A DNA stretch of 64,000 bases. Source: Comamonas testosteroni. GTDB taxonomy: Bacteria; Pseudomonadota; Gammaproteobacteria; Burkholderiales; Burkholderiaceae_C. The position numbers were made by a program, and so were the translations under genes. Where the stretch lies: assembly GCF_014076415.1 (NCBI RefSeq), contig NZ_CP043568.1:3844001-3908000 (forward strand), in the 5' to 3' direction. Every line of letters begins with the position of its first letter. Within the stretch, counting starts at the first letter, position 1. The notes beneath the pieces are model-generated. The model was not told where the DNA came from, searched no databases, and saw nothing but the letters and a program-made list of their open reading frames with translations. This document shows, piece by piece, positions 16,065-23,838 of the stretch.

Positions 16065-17189
16065 TTAAAAATTCTCACTATGCAACCATGCACGCTCATA
16101 CTGCGTGGCATCAACAAAACCATTCCAACGCTTAGGCTCATAAACGAATCCACTTTCTAGAGCCCACTCCGGTGGCTCCTTGATATTAGCGGGGTCTGTC
16201 AGCGACTTCCATGAAATTCCATCTACCATCAAAGCCGGCACTGACAAGTTAATACCATATTTTTCCAGAATATCCTTGCGATAGCGATAGTAGGTTGCAG
16301 GGCTTGCGCAAAAGGCTTTAGGGTCTCGACCAGCCAACCACAAAGCTATCAACGTACGGTTTTTCAAGTCCGCCTTTTGCAGTATCAACTCACGCACATC
16401 CAGCGGAGGCAGGTCTTGCAGCGGAATATCTTTGACCGTTTCTATATGGAGAGTACGAGCCACATCTGGGTTCCAGGCAACCCCCTTACTCAAAGATAAA
16501 TTTTTATTCTTCAGATCACGTTTATGCCTGGTTTCAATCCGTACGCCATGAGCAAGATATTGATCCATCATCTGATCGAAATACAATCCTGTCCCGATTC
16601 TCTCAAAATTCATAGCCATATTCCCAAGCAGCTTATGCTTGTGGCGCAAGAGCTTATCCATAAAATAATTCTGCTTGTCATAAATCAGGACTTCACGGTC
16701 CCGCGACCCAGGCCACAAACGCACTCCAACACCGGGAGAAATCGGAGTTGCTTTAAGTGAAGCAGTGCCATAACGCCGTATATCATCACACAGTTTAGCG
16801 ATCAAGCTTGCAGGCATTGCATAGTGTTCTGCAATATGCACCTCATCTACAGCATAGTTACCAGAAATTATCGCCTTAGAAACTGAGGCAGGACAATCCA
16901 TCTCCAGAGTTTCAAAAACCAAATGAATAGTCTTTTTAACTAGACCTCGGAAATCATTGGAACCCATACCATTATGACCTTGCAGCCACTGAGCAGGCGA
17001 CCCATGAAAACGCATGCGTTGACCATTGGTTTCTAAACGCACATTGAAATTCGGAGCATATTTACCAGCAATTACCTTAACCTCGGTAAAAGATTTATTT
17101 TTAACACCGCTAGGCTGACGAACCACGACTTTCTTTCCGATTTCAGGAAAGTCATCACCATCAATGGTTATGTTGAAATAGTCGATCAT
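16065..17189 (-). CDS. Phage/plasmid replication protein, gene II/X family
   Basis: This 374-residue protein matches the style of rolling-circle initiators of the filamentous-phage gene II/X family. It starts MIDYFNITIDG, has the family's LETNGQRMRFHGSPAQWLQG (about residues 50-69) and GSNDFRGLVKKT (about 76-87) and an internal HIAEHYAM stretch where the metal-binding acid/His positions fall. Such enzymes nick the plus-strand origin through a tyrosine. The DNA is AT-rich compared with the restriction operon nearby. Together with the RepA-like ATPase and small HTH protein upstream, it forms a plasmid-like replication module, suggesting that the element can replicate after excision. Confidence 0.7.
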   Translation of the reverse strand: MIDYFNITIDGDDFPEIGKKVVVRQPSGVKNKSFTEVKVIAGKYAPNFNVRLETNGQRMRFHGSPAQWLQGHNGMGSNDFRGLVKKTIHLVFETLEMDCPASVSKAIISGNYAVDEVHIAEHYAMPASLIAKLCDDIRRYGTASLKATPISPGVGVRLWPGSRDREVLIYDKQNYFMDKLLRHKHKLLGNMAMNFERIGTGLYFDQMMDQYLAHGVRIETRHKRDLKNKNLSLSKGVAWNPDVARTLHIETVKDIPLQDLPPLDVRELILQKADLKNRTLIALWLAGRDPKAFCASPATYYRYRKDILEKYGINLSVPALMVDGISWKSLTDPANIKEPPEWALESGFVYEPKRWNGFVDATQYERAWLHSENF

Positions 17190-17356
17190 GGTTTTATATT
17201 CAACTGCTGCAAATGTGCAGCCATATAGAGAAATGATTCAATAGTGATAGTGGTCTCCACAGCTCTACTTCGCTGGCGACACCGTGCACAGCCGCTGCAA
17301 CGTGAAGGCGTGCAGGGGTGTGCAACAGTGCAAGCGCTAGCGGATGCACATATGCA

Positions 17357-18298
17357 TCAGCTGGCGTACTTGAGCCAGCGGCCAACAGTGGTGCGATCAA
17401 CACCGAGCTTTTTCGCCACCTCAGCTTGACTCAATCCGGACTCCATCAACTCTTTCGCTTCCTGCGCGCGAGAGTTCTTGTGCACGCCATCAGATTGGCT
17501 CCAAGTCAAACCGCCCTCTTCGTCTTTGCCCATCGTGACCGCTATGGGCTTGGCATCCGCAGAAGACAAATGGCGATTTTTTTCCCAGACCAGATTGAAG
17601 CGTAAAGCTCCGTCACTGAATACACCATCAGCCGGCTTCAATGCCACAGACCAATCCAAAGCATCCTCATGACTGCTGCTGCCGCGCTGCTTGCCTGTTT
17701 TACCTGTGTGATGAATAACGATAATCGTGCGACCTGCGCGCTTATGGCCCAACATCCAACGCATCATGGGTGCCCAGGCTTCAGCCGTTTCACGGCCATC
17801 GCCACTCCATGCAGAATAATTGTCAATAAAGAGCACATCCCATTCCGTACCAATCAGTGCATCAATTTCTCCTTGACCATCAAACGTATTGATTGAAGGC
17901 AACAAACCAGTGAACGTTTCAGGGGTGAAAATTTTCAAACCATCAGGTGGATTAGTCTTCAGACTTTTGCACAATGCAATAGTGCGACTCTTGAGAGTGA
18001 CGAGGTCCATCTCTCCATCCATATAAATGACCTTACGGGCTTTGCGCGGCTTCTTATTCAAAAAATCCACACCAGTACTCATGGATACAGCGATACCCAA
18101 TGCCACCCATGTTTTCCCGTGCCCTCGAGGGCCGAACAGCATGCCAATTTGATTGGACTGGATGGGTTCACCCCAGTGCTTCTTGCGCGTCCTGGCATTC
18201 AGCTTTGCCAATTCTGCTGCAGAAATCAACTTCATTTTATCAAACGGCTGGAAATAATTCGACTCACCGGAATCAGCTTGATATTTGGAATTTTTCAT
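17357..18298 (-). CDS. RepA-like RecA-fold ATPase with C-terminal HTH
   Basis: This 313-residue protein has a RecA-type AAA_25 core: Walker A as GPRGHGKTW (about residues 56-64) and Walker B as DVLFIDNYS (about 153-161), with HHTGK (about 195-199) as a further conserved loop. The last 45 residues form a resolvase-like HTH (LSQAEVAKKLGVDRTTVGRW). RepA hexameric helicases of IncQ-type plasmids and mobile-element primase/helicase partners share this core; the HTH tail suggests DNA targeting. It is 167 bp upstream of the gene II/X initiator on the same strand and is probably its helicase partner. Confidence 0.75.
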   Translation of the reverse strand: MKNSKYQADSGESNYFQPFDKMKLISAAELAKLNARTRKKHWGEPIQSNQIGMLFGPRGHGKTWVALGIAVSMSTGVDFLNKKPRKARKVIYMDGEMDLVTLKSRTIALCKSLKTNPPDGLKIFTPETFTGLLPSINTFDGQGEIDALIGTEWDVLFIDNYSAWSGDGRETAEAWAPMMRWMLGHKRAGRTIIVIHHTGKTGKQRGSSSHEDALDWSVALKPADGVFSDGALRFNLVWEKNRHLSSADAKPIAVTMGKDEEGGLTWSQSDGVHKNSRAQEAKELMESGLSQAEVAKKLGVDRTTVGRWLKYAS

Positions 18299-18402
18299 AT
18301 ACTCTTTTAGTAAAATTTTCTCGATGATTTTTGCCTTCTAAATATGCACTCTTAATTCAAAGATGATGCAGAAACCAAAAATCATTTTTTATTTACACTC
18401 AA

Positions 18403-18690
18403 TCAGCTTGCAGATTGAGAGTTAATCCATTCAGCGAAGGCACACTCATCAATTAACACACGACGCCCCACTTTACGGATTGCATGCGCCAAACCATTGC
18501 CAGGAACATATTCCTCACCATTTTTTGACTTAGCACGCAAGCGAGGTTTGGATGCGTAGATAAGAGCACGAATTGAATTTTCAGAGAACGCTGGAAATTT
18601 TTGACTCAGCTGATAAACAGTCAACCAGCTCTTCATAAAGGATTCGTAATCCTGCTTTGAAATTTTCACTTCAACTTTTTCCTCAATCAC
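18403..18690 (-). CDS. Small excisionase/AlpA-like HTH protein (GTG start)
   Basis: The start is taken as GTG at 18690, because AAGGAG (18698-18703) lies 7 nt before it; the frame continues upstream to an ATG without a ribosome-binding site. The 95-residue product has WLTVYQLSQKFPAFSENSIR, then GRRVLIDECAFAEWI near the C-terminus. This is the pattern of small MerR/AlpA-type DNA-binding proteins found beside integrase and replication genes. It probably acts as excisionase or as regulator of the replication block. It is the first gene of the leftward set (this gene, RepA-like, gene II/X-like). Confidence 0.65.
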   Translation of the reverse strand: MIEEKVEVKISKQDYESFMKSWLTVYQLSQKFPAFSENSIRALIYASKPRLRAKSKNGEEYVPGNGLAHAIRKVGRRVLIDECAFAEWINSQSAS

Positions 18691-18763
18691 CTTCACTCTC
18701 CTTATTTGATGAATGTGCATCGCTGCGCATTGATGGCAAATATATTTCGAGCAATCAGCCAAG

Positions 18764-18795
18764 CCGGGAAAGCATAAAAAACTATAATTTCCCGG
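18764..18795. promoter_or_regulatory. Perfect 8-bp inverted repeat upstream of the HTH gene
   Basis: CCGGGAAA (18764-18771) and TTTCCCGG (18788-18795) flank a TATAAT (18783-18788). A run of seven T residues follows on the plus strand. It could be an operator over the promoter of the leftward replication genes, or a terminator for the opposite direction; the 16-nt spacing favours an operator. Confidence 0.45.
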
Positions 18796-19014
18796 ATTTT
18801 TTTATTTAAATTCAATGACTTAGGAAAATTTCAGAAAATCAACCCAAATAGCCACTCATAACACATGGAATTTCATTTAAAGATTTCGGAATTCAAATGT
18901 TGCTGGTCTACCAGCGGTCTACCCAACGCCAACCGGCCCGAGCGCCACGCAGACCCACAGGAAGGGCTGCTGAAGTGGGTCACAATCGCTGGTTAAGGAA
19001 ATAAGCGACCACCC

Positions 19015-21447
19015 ATGGCTATCAAGAAATCTGAGCTCTATTCGTCCCTCTGGGCATCGTGTGACGAACTGCGCGGCGGCATGGATGCCAGCCAGTACAA
19101 GGATTACGTGCTGGTGCTGCTGTTCATCAAATACGTCAGCGACAAGTACGCCGGGCAGCCCTTCGCGCCCATCACCATCCCTGCTGGTGCCAGCTTTGCC
19201 GACATGGTGGCGCTCAAGGGCAGCACCGACATTGGAGACCAGATCAACAAGCGCATCGTGGGCCCGCTGGCTGCAGCCAACAAGCTGGCCGACATGCCGG
19301 ACTTCAATGACGCCACCAAGCTCGGCACTGGCAAAGAGATGGTGGATCGGCTCACCAACCTGATCGCCACGTTTGAAAACCCGGCGCTGGACTTCTCCAA
19401 GAACCGTGCCGATGGCGACGACATTCTGGGAGATGCTTATGAGTATCTGATGCGCCACTTCGCCACTGAAAGTGGCAAGAGCAAGGGGCAGTTCTACACC
19501 CCAGCCGAAGTTAGCCGCGTCATGGCCAAGATCATTGGCATTGGGGGCGCGCACACCACTAGCGCTACGACGGTGTACGACCCCACCTGCGGATCGGGCT
19601 CACTGCTATTGAAGGTGGGCGATGAAGCCTCAGCCAAGGTCACGCTCTACGGCCAGGAGAAAGACTCAGCCACCAGCGGCTTGGCGCGCATGAACATGAT
19701 CTTGCACGACAACCCCACGGCAGAAATCCACCAGGGCAACACGTTGGCGGACCCGAAGTTCAAGGTCAGCATGGGCGGGCAAGACGTGCTCAAGACCTTT
19801 GACTATGTAGTGGCCAATCCGCCCTTTTCCGACAAGCGCTGGAGCACCGGCATCGACCCTCTTCACGACCCCTATGGCCGGTTTGACACCTTTGGCGTGC
19901 CACCCGCCAAACAGGGTGACTTTGCCTATCTGCTGCATATCATCCGCTCACTCAAGAGCACCGGCCAAGCCGCGTGCATCTTGCCGCACGGCGTGCTATT
20001 CCGTGGCAATGCCGAAGCCGACATTCGCAAGAACCTGATCCGCCATGGCTACATCAAAGGCATCATCGGCCTGCCCGCCAACCTGTTCTATGGCACCGGC
20101 ATTCCGGCTTGCATCATCGTCATCGACAAGCAAAACGCACAGGCGCGCAAAGGCATCTTCATGCTGGACGCCAGCAGCGGCTACATGAAAGACGGCCCCA
20201 AAAACCGGCTGCGCGAGCAAGACCTTCACAAAATCGTGGATGTGTTCACCAAGCAAACCGACGTGCCCAAACTTGCACGCATGGTGAGCCTGGAAGAAAT
20301 CGAGAAAAACGACTTCAATCTCAACCTGCCGCGCTATATCGACAGCAGCGTGGCCGAAGACCTGCAAGACATTGCCGGGCATCTGCAAGGCGGCATTCCG
20401 GTTGCAGACATAGATAGTCCTGCGCTCAAGCCCTACTGGGCTGTGTGCCCAACACTACGCCAGTCACTGTTCAGCACGCTGCGGCCCGGCTACCTGTCTC
20501 TGGCAGTGGATAAGACCACGATCAAGACCACGATCCACGCACATGCCGAGTTCACAGCCTTTGTGCAGCGCATGAACACCTTGTTTGCCGACTGGCAGAC
20601 ACGCACTACGCCCACACTCAAGGCACTGCAGCCAGGTTTTCACCCCAAGCAATTGATTGCCGAGCTGTCCGAAAACCTGCTGGCCCATTACACCGGCCAG
20701 CCGCTGATCGACGAATACGCCGTGTACCAGCACCTGATGGACTACTGGGCCACCACGATGCAGGACGATGCCTATCTGATTGCCGCCGATGGCTGGAAGG
20801 CAGAAACCTACCGCATCATTGAAGTCAAGAAAAACAAAGACGGCAAAGTCACCAAAACCACGGACAAGGGCTGGGCATGCGACCTGGTGCCCAAGCCGCT
20901 GATCGTGGCACGCTACTTTGCCCAGGATCAAGCCGCCATTGATGAATTGGCGGCCAACCTCGAAAGCATCACCACCCAACTCACCGAGCTGGAAGAAGAA
21001 CACAGTGGTGACGATGCAGCGTTCTCCGGCTTTGACAAGATCAACAAGGCCGGCGTGACCGACCGGCTGCGCGAGATCAAGGGCGACGCGGATGCCAAGG
21101 AAGAAGCCGAGGTACTGAACCACTGGCTCAAGCTTGCCAAGCAAGAGGCCGACCTGAAAAAACAGCTCAGAGATGCCGAGGCCGCGCTGGACGCCAAGGC
21201 ACTGGCCCAATACCCCAAGCTCAGCCAAGCAGATACTCAGACGCTGGTGGTAGATGACAAATGGCTGGCTGCGCTGCGTACTGCGATCCACGGCGAAATG
21301 GATCGCATCAGCCAGGCACTGACACAGCGGGTCAAGGAACTGGCGGACCGCTACGACACGCCCATGCCGCAGATGGCCAGTCACGTGGCGAAACTAGAAG
21401 CCAAGGTGAACCAGCATCTGGCGAAGATGGGGTTCGTATGGAACTGA
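19015..21447 (+). CDS. hsdM: Type I restriction-modification methyltransferase subunit
   Basis: This 810-residue subunit methylates adenine N6 in the type I complex (HsdM2S, or with HsdR). An N-terminal HsdM helical domain (about residues 1-130) precedes the methylase core. SAM-binding motif I is DPTCGSGSL near residue 190, and the catalytic NPPF (VVANPPFSDKRW) is near 268. The region beyond about 480 is a long helical C-terminal extension with coiled-coil character (about 640-750), making it longer than the roughly 500-residue classical HsdM; such longer forms are known in some type I systems. It is the first gene of the operon, and its end overlaps hsdS by 10 bp. Confidence 0.95.
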   Translation: MAIKKSELYSSLWASCDELRGGMDASQYKDYVLVLLFIKYVSDKYAGQPFAPITIPAGASFADMVALKGSTDIGDQINKRIVGPLAAANKLADMPDFNDATKLGTGKEMVDRLTNLIATFENPALDFSKNRADGDDILGDAYEYLMRHFATESGKSKGQFYTPAEVSRVMAKIIGIGGAHTTSATTVYDPTCGSGSLLLKVGDEASAKVTLYGQEKDSATSGLARMNMILHDNPTAEIHQGNTLADPKFKVSMGGQDVLKTFDYVVANPPFSDKRWSTGIDPLHDPYGRFDTFGVPPAKQGDFAYLLHIIRSLKSTGQAACILPHGVLFRGNAEADIRKNLIRHGYIKGIIGLPANLFYGTGIPACIIVIDKQNAQARKGIFMLDASSGYMKDGPKNRLREQDLHKIVDVFTKQTDVPKLARMVSLEEIEKNDFNLNLPRYIDSSVAEDLQDIAGHLQGGIPVADIDSPALKPYWAVCPTLRQSLFSTLRPGYLSLAVDKTTIKTTIHAHAEFTAFVQRMNTLFADWQTRTTPTLKALQPGFHPKQLIAELSENLLAHYTGQPLIDEYAVYQHLMDYWATTMQDDAYLIAADGWKAETYRIIEVKKNKDGKVTKTTDKGWACDLVPKPLIVARYFAQDQAAIDELAANLESITTQLTELEEEHSGDDAAFSGFDKINKAGVTDRLREIKGDADAKEEAEVLNHWLKLAKQEADLKKQLRDAEAALDAKALAQYPKLSQADTQTLVVDDKWLAALRTAIHGEMDRISQALTQRVKELADRYDTPMPQMASHVAKLEAKVNQHLAKMGFVWN

Positions 21448-22649
21448 AGACGGGATACAAGCGTACCGAAGCAGGCATCGTTCCAGCAGACTGGCTTGAT
21501 TGCACCGTTGGCGATTTGATTAAATTTGAAGGTGGATCACAGCCTGACAAAAGTCACTTCAAGCAATCATGGATTCCTGGATACACAAGGCTTATCCAAA
21601 TACGAGATTACAAATCGAACAAGTACGAAACCTATGTACCCTCAAAGCTAGTACGTAGGTTTTGTGATGAGAGCGATATTATGATTGGCCGCTATGGGCC
21701 TCCAGTCTTTCAGATATTAAAAGGAATTTCGGGCGCATATAACGTAGCACTGATTAAAGCAATACCGGAAAGCCAGATAAACAAAGAATATGCCTACTAT
21801 TTTTTAAAGCAAGATTCTTTATTCACATTCATAGACAAACTTTCACAGCGCTCATCTGGGCAAACCGGCGTTGACCTTAAAGAATTAAAGGCTTATCCAC
21901 TCTCACTTCCGCCGACCCAAGTCGAACAAGAATCCATTGCCGAAGCTTTGAGCGATGCCGATGCCCTCATCGAATCCCTGGATCAACTCATCACCAAAAA
22001 GCGCCAAATCAAACAAGGTGCCATGCAGGAATTACTTACCGGCAAGCGGAGGCTGCCGGGGTTTAGTGGGGAGTGGGAGGTTAAGCAGCTGGGTGATGTA
22101 GTTGAGAAGTTCGTTGGAGGCGGAACGCCCAGCCGTACAAATTCTGGCTATTGGGGCGGGGAAATACCTTGGGTGACCGTTAAGGACTTCGCCACCTTTA
22201 ACTCACGTGAAACACAAGAGTCAATTACGAAAATAGGATTAAATAGCAGTGCGTCAAATTTGATTGCCAAAGGGACTCTCATCACTTCCACACGAATGGC
22301 TCTTGGGAAAGCTGTCATATATGAAGTGGATGTTGCCATCAACCAAGACCTTAAAGCACTCTTTCACAAATCCACTTTAGATGTGCGCTACTTATTTTTT
22401 TGGTTCCAATACCACAGTCAAACAATTGATGGTCTAGGGAGTGGAAGTACAGTGAAGGGAATTTCTCTTCCAGAACTGAAGAAGATTGAATTTCAGCTTC
22501 CCCCAAAATCGGAGCAAACCGCTATCGCCGCGGTCCTCAGTGATATGGACACCGAACTCGAAGCCCTGGAGTCCCGCCTCGCCAAAGCCCGCCAGATCAA
22601 GCAAGGCATGATGCAGGAGCTGCTGACCGGCAGGATTCGTTTACTATAA
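21438..22649 (+). CDS. hsdS: Type I restriction-modification specificity subunit
   Basis: The ATG at 21438 (MELKTGYKRTEAGIVPADWL) overlaps the 3' end of hsdM and is the natural start; the frame is open upstream only inside hsdM. The 403-residue product has two target-recognition domains (about 10-160 and 215-350). Each is followed by the conserved helical spacer, seen as SDADALIESLDQLITKKRQI...GAMQELLTG and again as SDMDTELEALESRLAKARQI...GMMQELLTG. The two-part structure predicts a bipartite recognition sequence. The target-recognition domains are markedly more AT-rich than hsdM and hsdR, as expected for exchangeable specificity domains. Confidence 0.95.
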   Translation: MELKTGYKRTEAGIVPADWLDCTVGDLIKFEGGSQPDKSHFKQSWIPGYTRLIQIRDYKSNKYETYVPSKLVRRFCDESDIMIGRYGPPVFQILKGISGAYNVALIKAIPESQINKEYAYYFLKQDSLFTFIDKLSQRSSGQTGVDLKELKAYPLSLPPTQVEQESIAEALSDADALIESLDQLITKKRQIKQGAMQELLTGKRRLPGFSGEWEVKQLGDVVEKFVGGGTPSRTNSGYWGGEIPWVTVKDFATFNSRETQESITKIGLNSSASNLIAKGTLITSTRMALGKAVIYEVDVAINQDLKALFHKSTLDVRYLFFWFQYHSQTIDGLGSGSTVKGISLPELKKIEFQLPPKSEQTAIAAVLSDMDTELEALESRLAKARQIKQGMMQELLTGRIRLL

Positions 22650-22739
22650 ATCGCGTAGCTTCTTGCGCTTGATGGATAAGCGCTAGAGGCTATTTTGACT
22701 ACATATCTTCTGTATCCCCCCATGACGCCCCCATCCACC

Positions 22740-22973
22740 ATGAGCGAAGCATCCATGCAGAACATGGAAGCCCGCATCCCCTCGCTGGCGCAAATCGCTG
22801 TGCGGCAGGCACGCCGACAGGCGCTCACCACCAGCGGCAAGGTGCTGGAGGCCCGCGATGGTCACTTGGTGGAGATAGCTGCCAATGGCACGGTGCGGGT
22901 GCTTCGCCACATCGCCAAGCCCATTCCCGTGGCTCTGGGCTCCAAGCAATTCCGCGCACACAGGGCTCCATGA
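22740..22973 (+). CDS. Small protein coupled to Fic
   Basis: This short gene ends with an ATGA overlap onto fic (stop 22971-22973, fic start 22970). The start is uncertain: ATGs at 22722, 22740 and 22755 are all possible and none has a strong ribosome-binding site. The product (77 residues from 22740) contains a basic helix, AQIAVRQARRQAL, and a short beta-rich VLEARDGHLVEIAANGTVRVL. It shows no clear [S/T]xxxE[G/N] inhibitory motif, so I would not call it a Fic antitoxin on sequence alone. Tight coupling to fic makes it a likely partner. Confidence 0.55.
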   Translation: MSEASMQNMEARIPSLAQIAVRQARRQALTTSGKVLEARDGHLVEIAANGTVRVLRHIAKPIPVALGSKQFRAHRAP

Positions 22974-23596
22974 CAGACCGCTACGCCGTTCATGGCACCC
23001 AGGGTGAGTTCCAGCCAGGCTCGAATGACCTGGTACTGGCCAACAAGCTGGGCATTCAGTCTGTGGAAGACATGGATGACTTGGAGCTGGAGCTGCTGCA
23101 GCGGTTGTATGAGGAGGTGCTGGTCAAACACCTGCCCAATCGGGTTTTGACAGCGGAGGATTTGAAGACCTGGCACCGCCGCTGGTTGGGCAATGTCTTT
23201 GAATGGGCGGGTCAGGAGCGCTCGGTCAACATGGGCAAGGACGGTTTTATGTTTGCGGCTTCCGCGCAGATTCCCCGCTTGTTGGCTGATTTCGAGCGGT
23301 CTTGTCTAGCCCGCTGGACACCTTGCCACGACATGGACACTGATGCGCTGGTGGACGCTATTGCCATCACGCACGTGGAATTTATTTTGATTCACCCGTT
23401 TCGCGAGGGGAACGGGCGCTTGTCACGCCTGCTGGCGGACGTAATGGCCGTGCAATCAGGCAGGCTGCCACTGGACTACAGCACGTGGAATACCGACAAG
23501 CCCGCCTACATTCGGGCGATTCACCAAGGTTTTCTAGGAAACTACGCGCCGATGAAACGGCTCGTGGAGCAAGCGCTGAGCGGTGGCGCGACTTGA
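22970..23596 (+). CDS. fic: Fic-domain protein (predicted AMPylase-type toxin)
   Basis: This 208-residue protein carries the complete Fic motif HPFREGNGR (H142 to R150) in the context ILIHPFREGNGRLSRLLADV. This predicts transfer of AMP or a related group to a target protein; bacterial examples modify topoisomerases or translation factors. There is no DNA-binding extension and no obvious autoinhibitory helix, so an external inhibitor is likely if the protein is toxic. It sits inside the type I restriction operon, between hsdS and hsdR, translationally coupled to the small gene upstream. A tiny convergent gene lies 1 bp downstream. Confidence 0.88.
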   Translation: MTDRYAVHGTQGEFQPGSNDLVLANKLGIQSVEDMDDLELELLQRLYEEVLVKHLPNRVLTAEDLKTWHRRWLGNVFEWAGQERSVNMGKDGFMFAASAQIPRLLADFERSCLARWTPCHDMDTDALVDAIAITHVEFILIHPFREGNGRLSRLLADVMAVQSGRLPLDYSTWNTDKPAYIRAIHQGFLGNYAPMKRLVEQALSGGAT

Positions 23597-23597
23597 G

Positions 23598-23771
23598 TCA
23601 GGCCGCTAGCTTGATGTGCGCAAAACGGTGCTGACTGCGATTTTGCAGCTTCTGCTCCAGCTGTTGCACGGTCAGCCCTGTTTCCAGCGCAGTGGAACTG
23701 GCCACGGCGCGGCGCACGGCTTGTGGGCTGGGCTTGGCAGGCTTCTTGGCAGAGGTGTTGTGTTTGAGCAT
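23598..23771 (-). CDS. 57-residue protein convergent with fic, possible antitoxin
   Basis: The minus strand encodes a 57-residue basic protein (MLKHNTSAKKPAKPSPQAVR, then AVASSTALETGL and a Gln-rich helix). Its size and the S-x-x-x-E pattern in SSTALETGL recall VbhA and YhfG, which inhibit Fic enzymes with a helix bearing SxxxE[G/N]; here the residue after Glu is Thr, with Gly next, so the match is imperfect. It ends 1 bp from the fic stop. No strong ribosome-binding site is visible upstream. It may be a real antitoxin, an unrelated small gene, or chance. Confidence 0.4.
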   Translation of the reverse strand: MLKHNTSAKKPAKPSPQAVRRAVASSTALETGLTVQQLEQKLQNRSQHRFAHIKLAA

Positions 23772-23838
23772 GGTCACAGTATGTGGCTATCTGTACAGTG
23801 TACCGGGTTGATCTGGCGGAGAGGGAGAAAACATCCAT

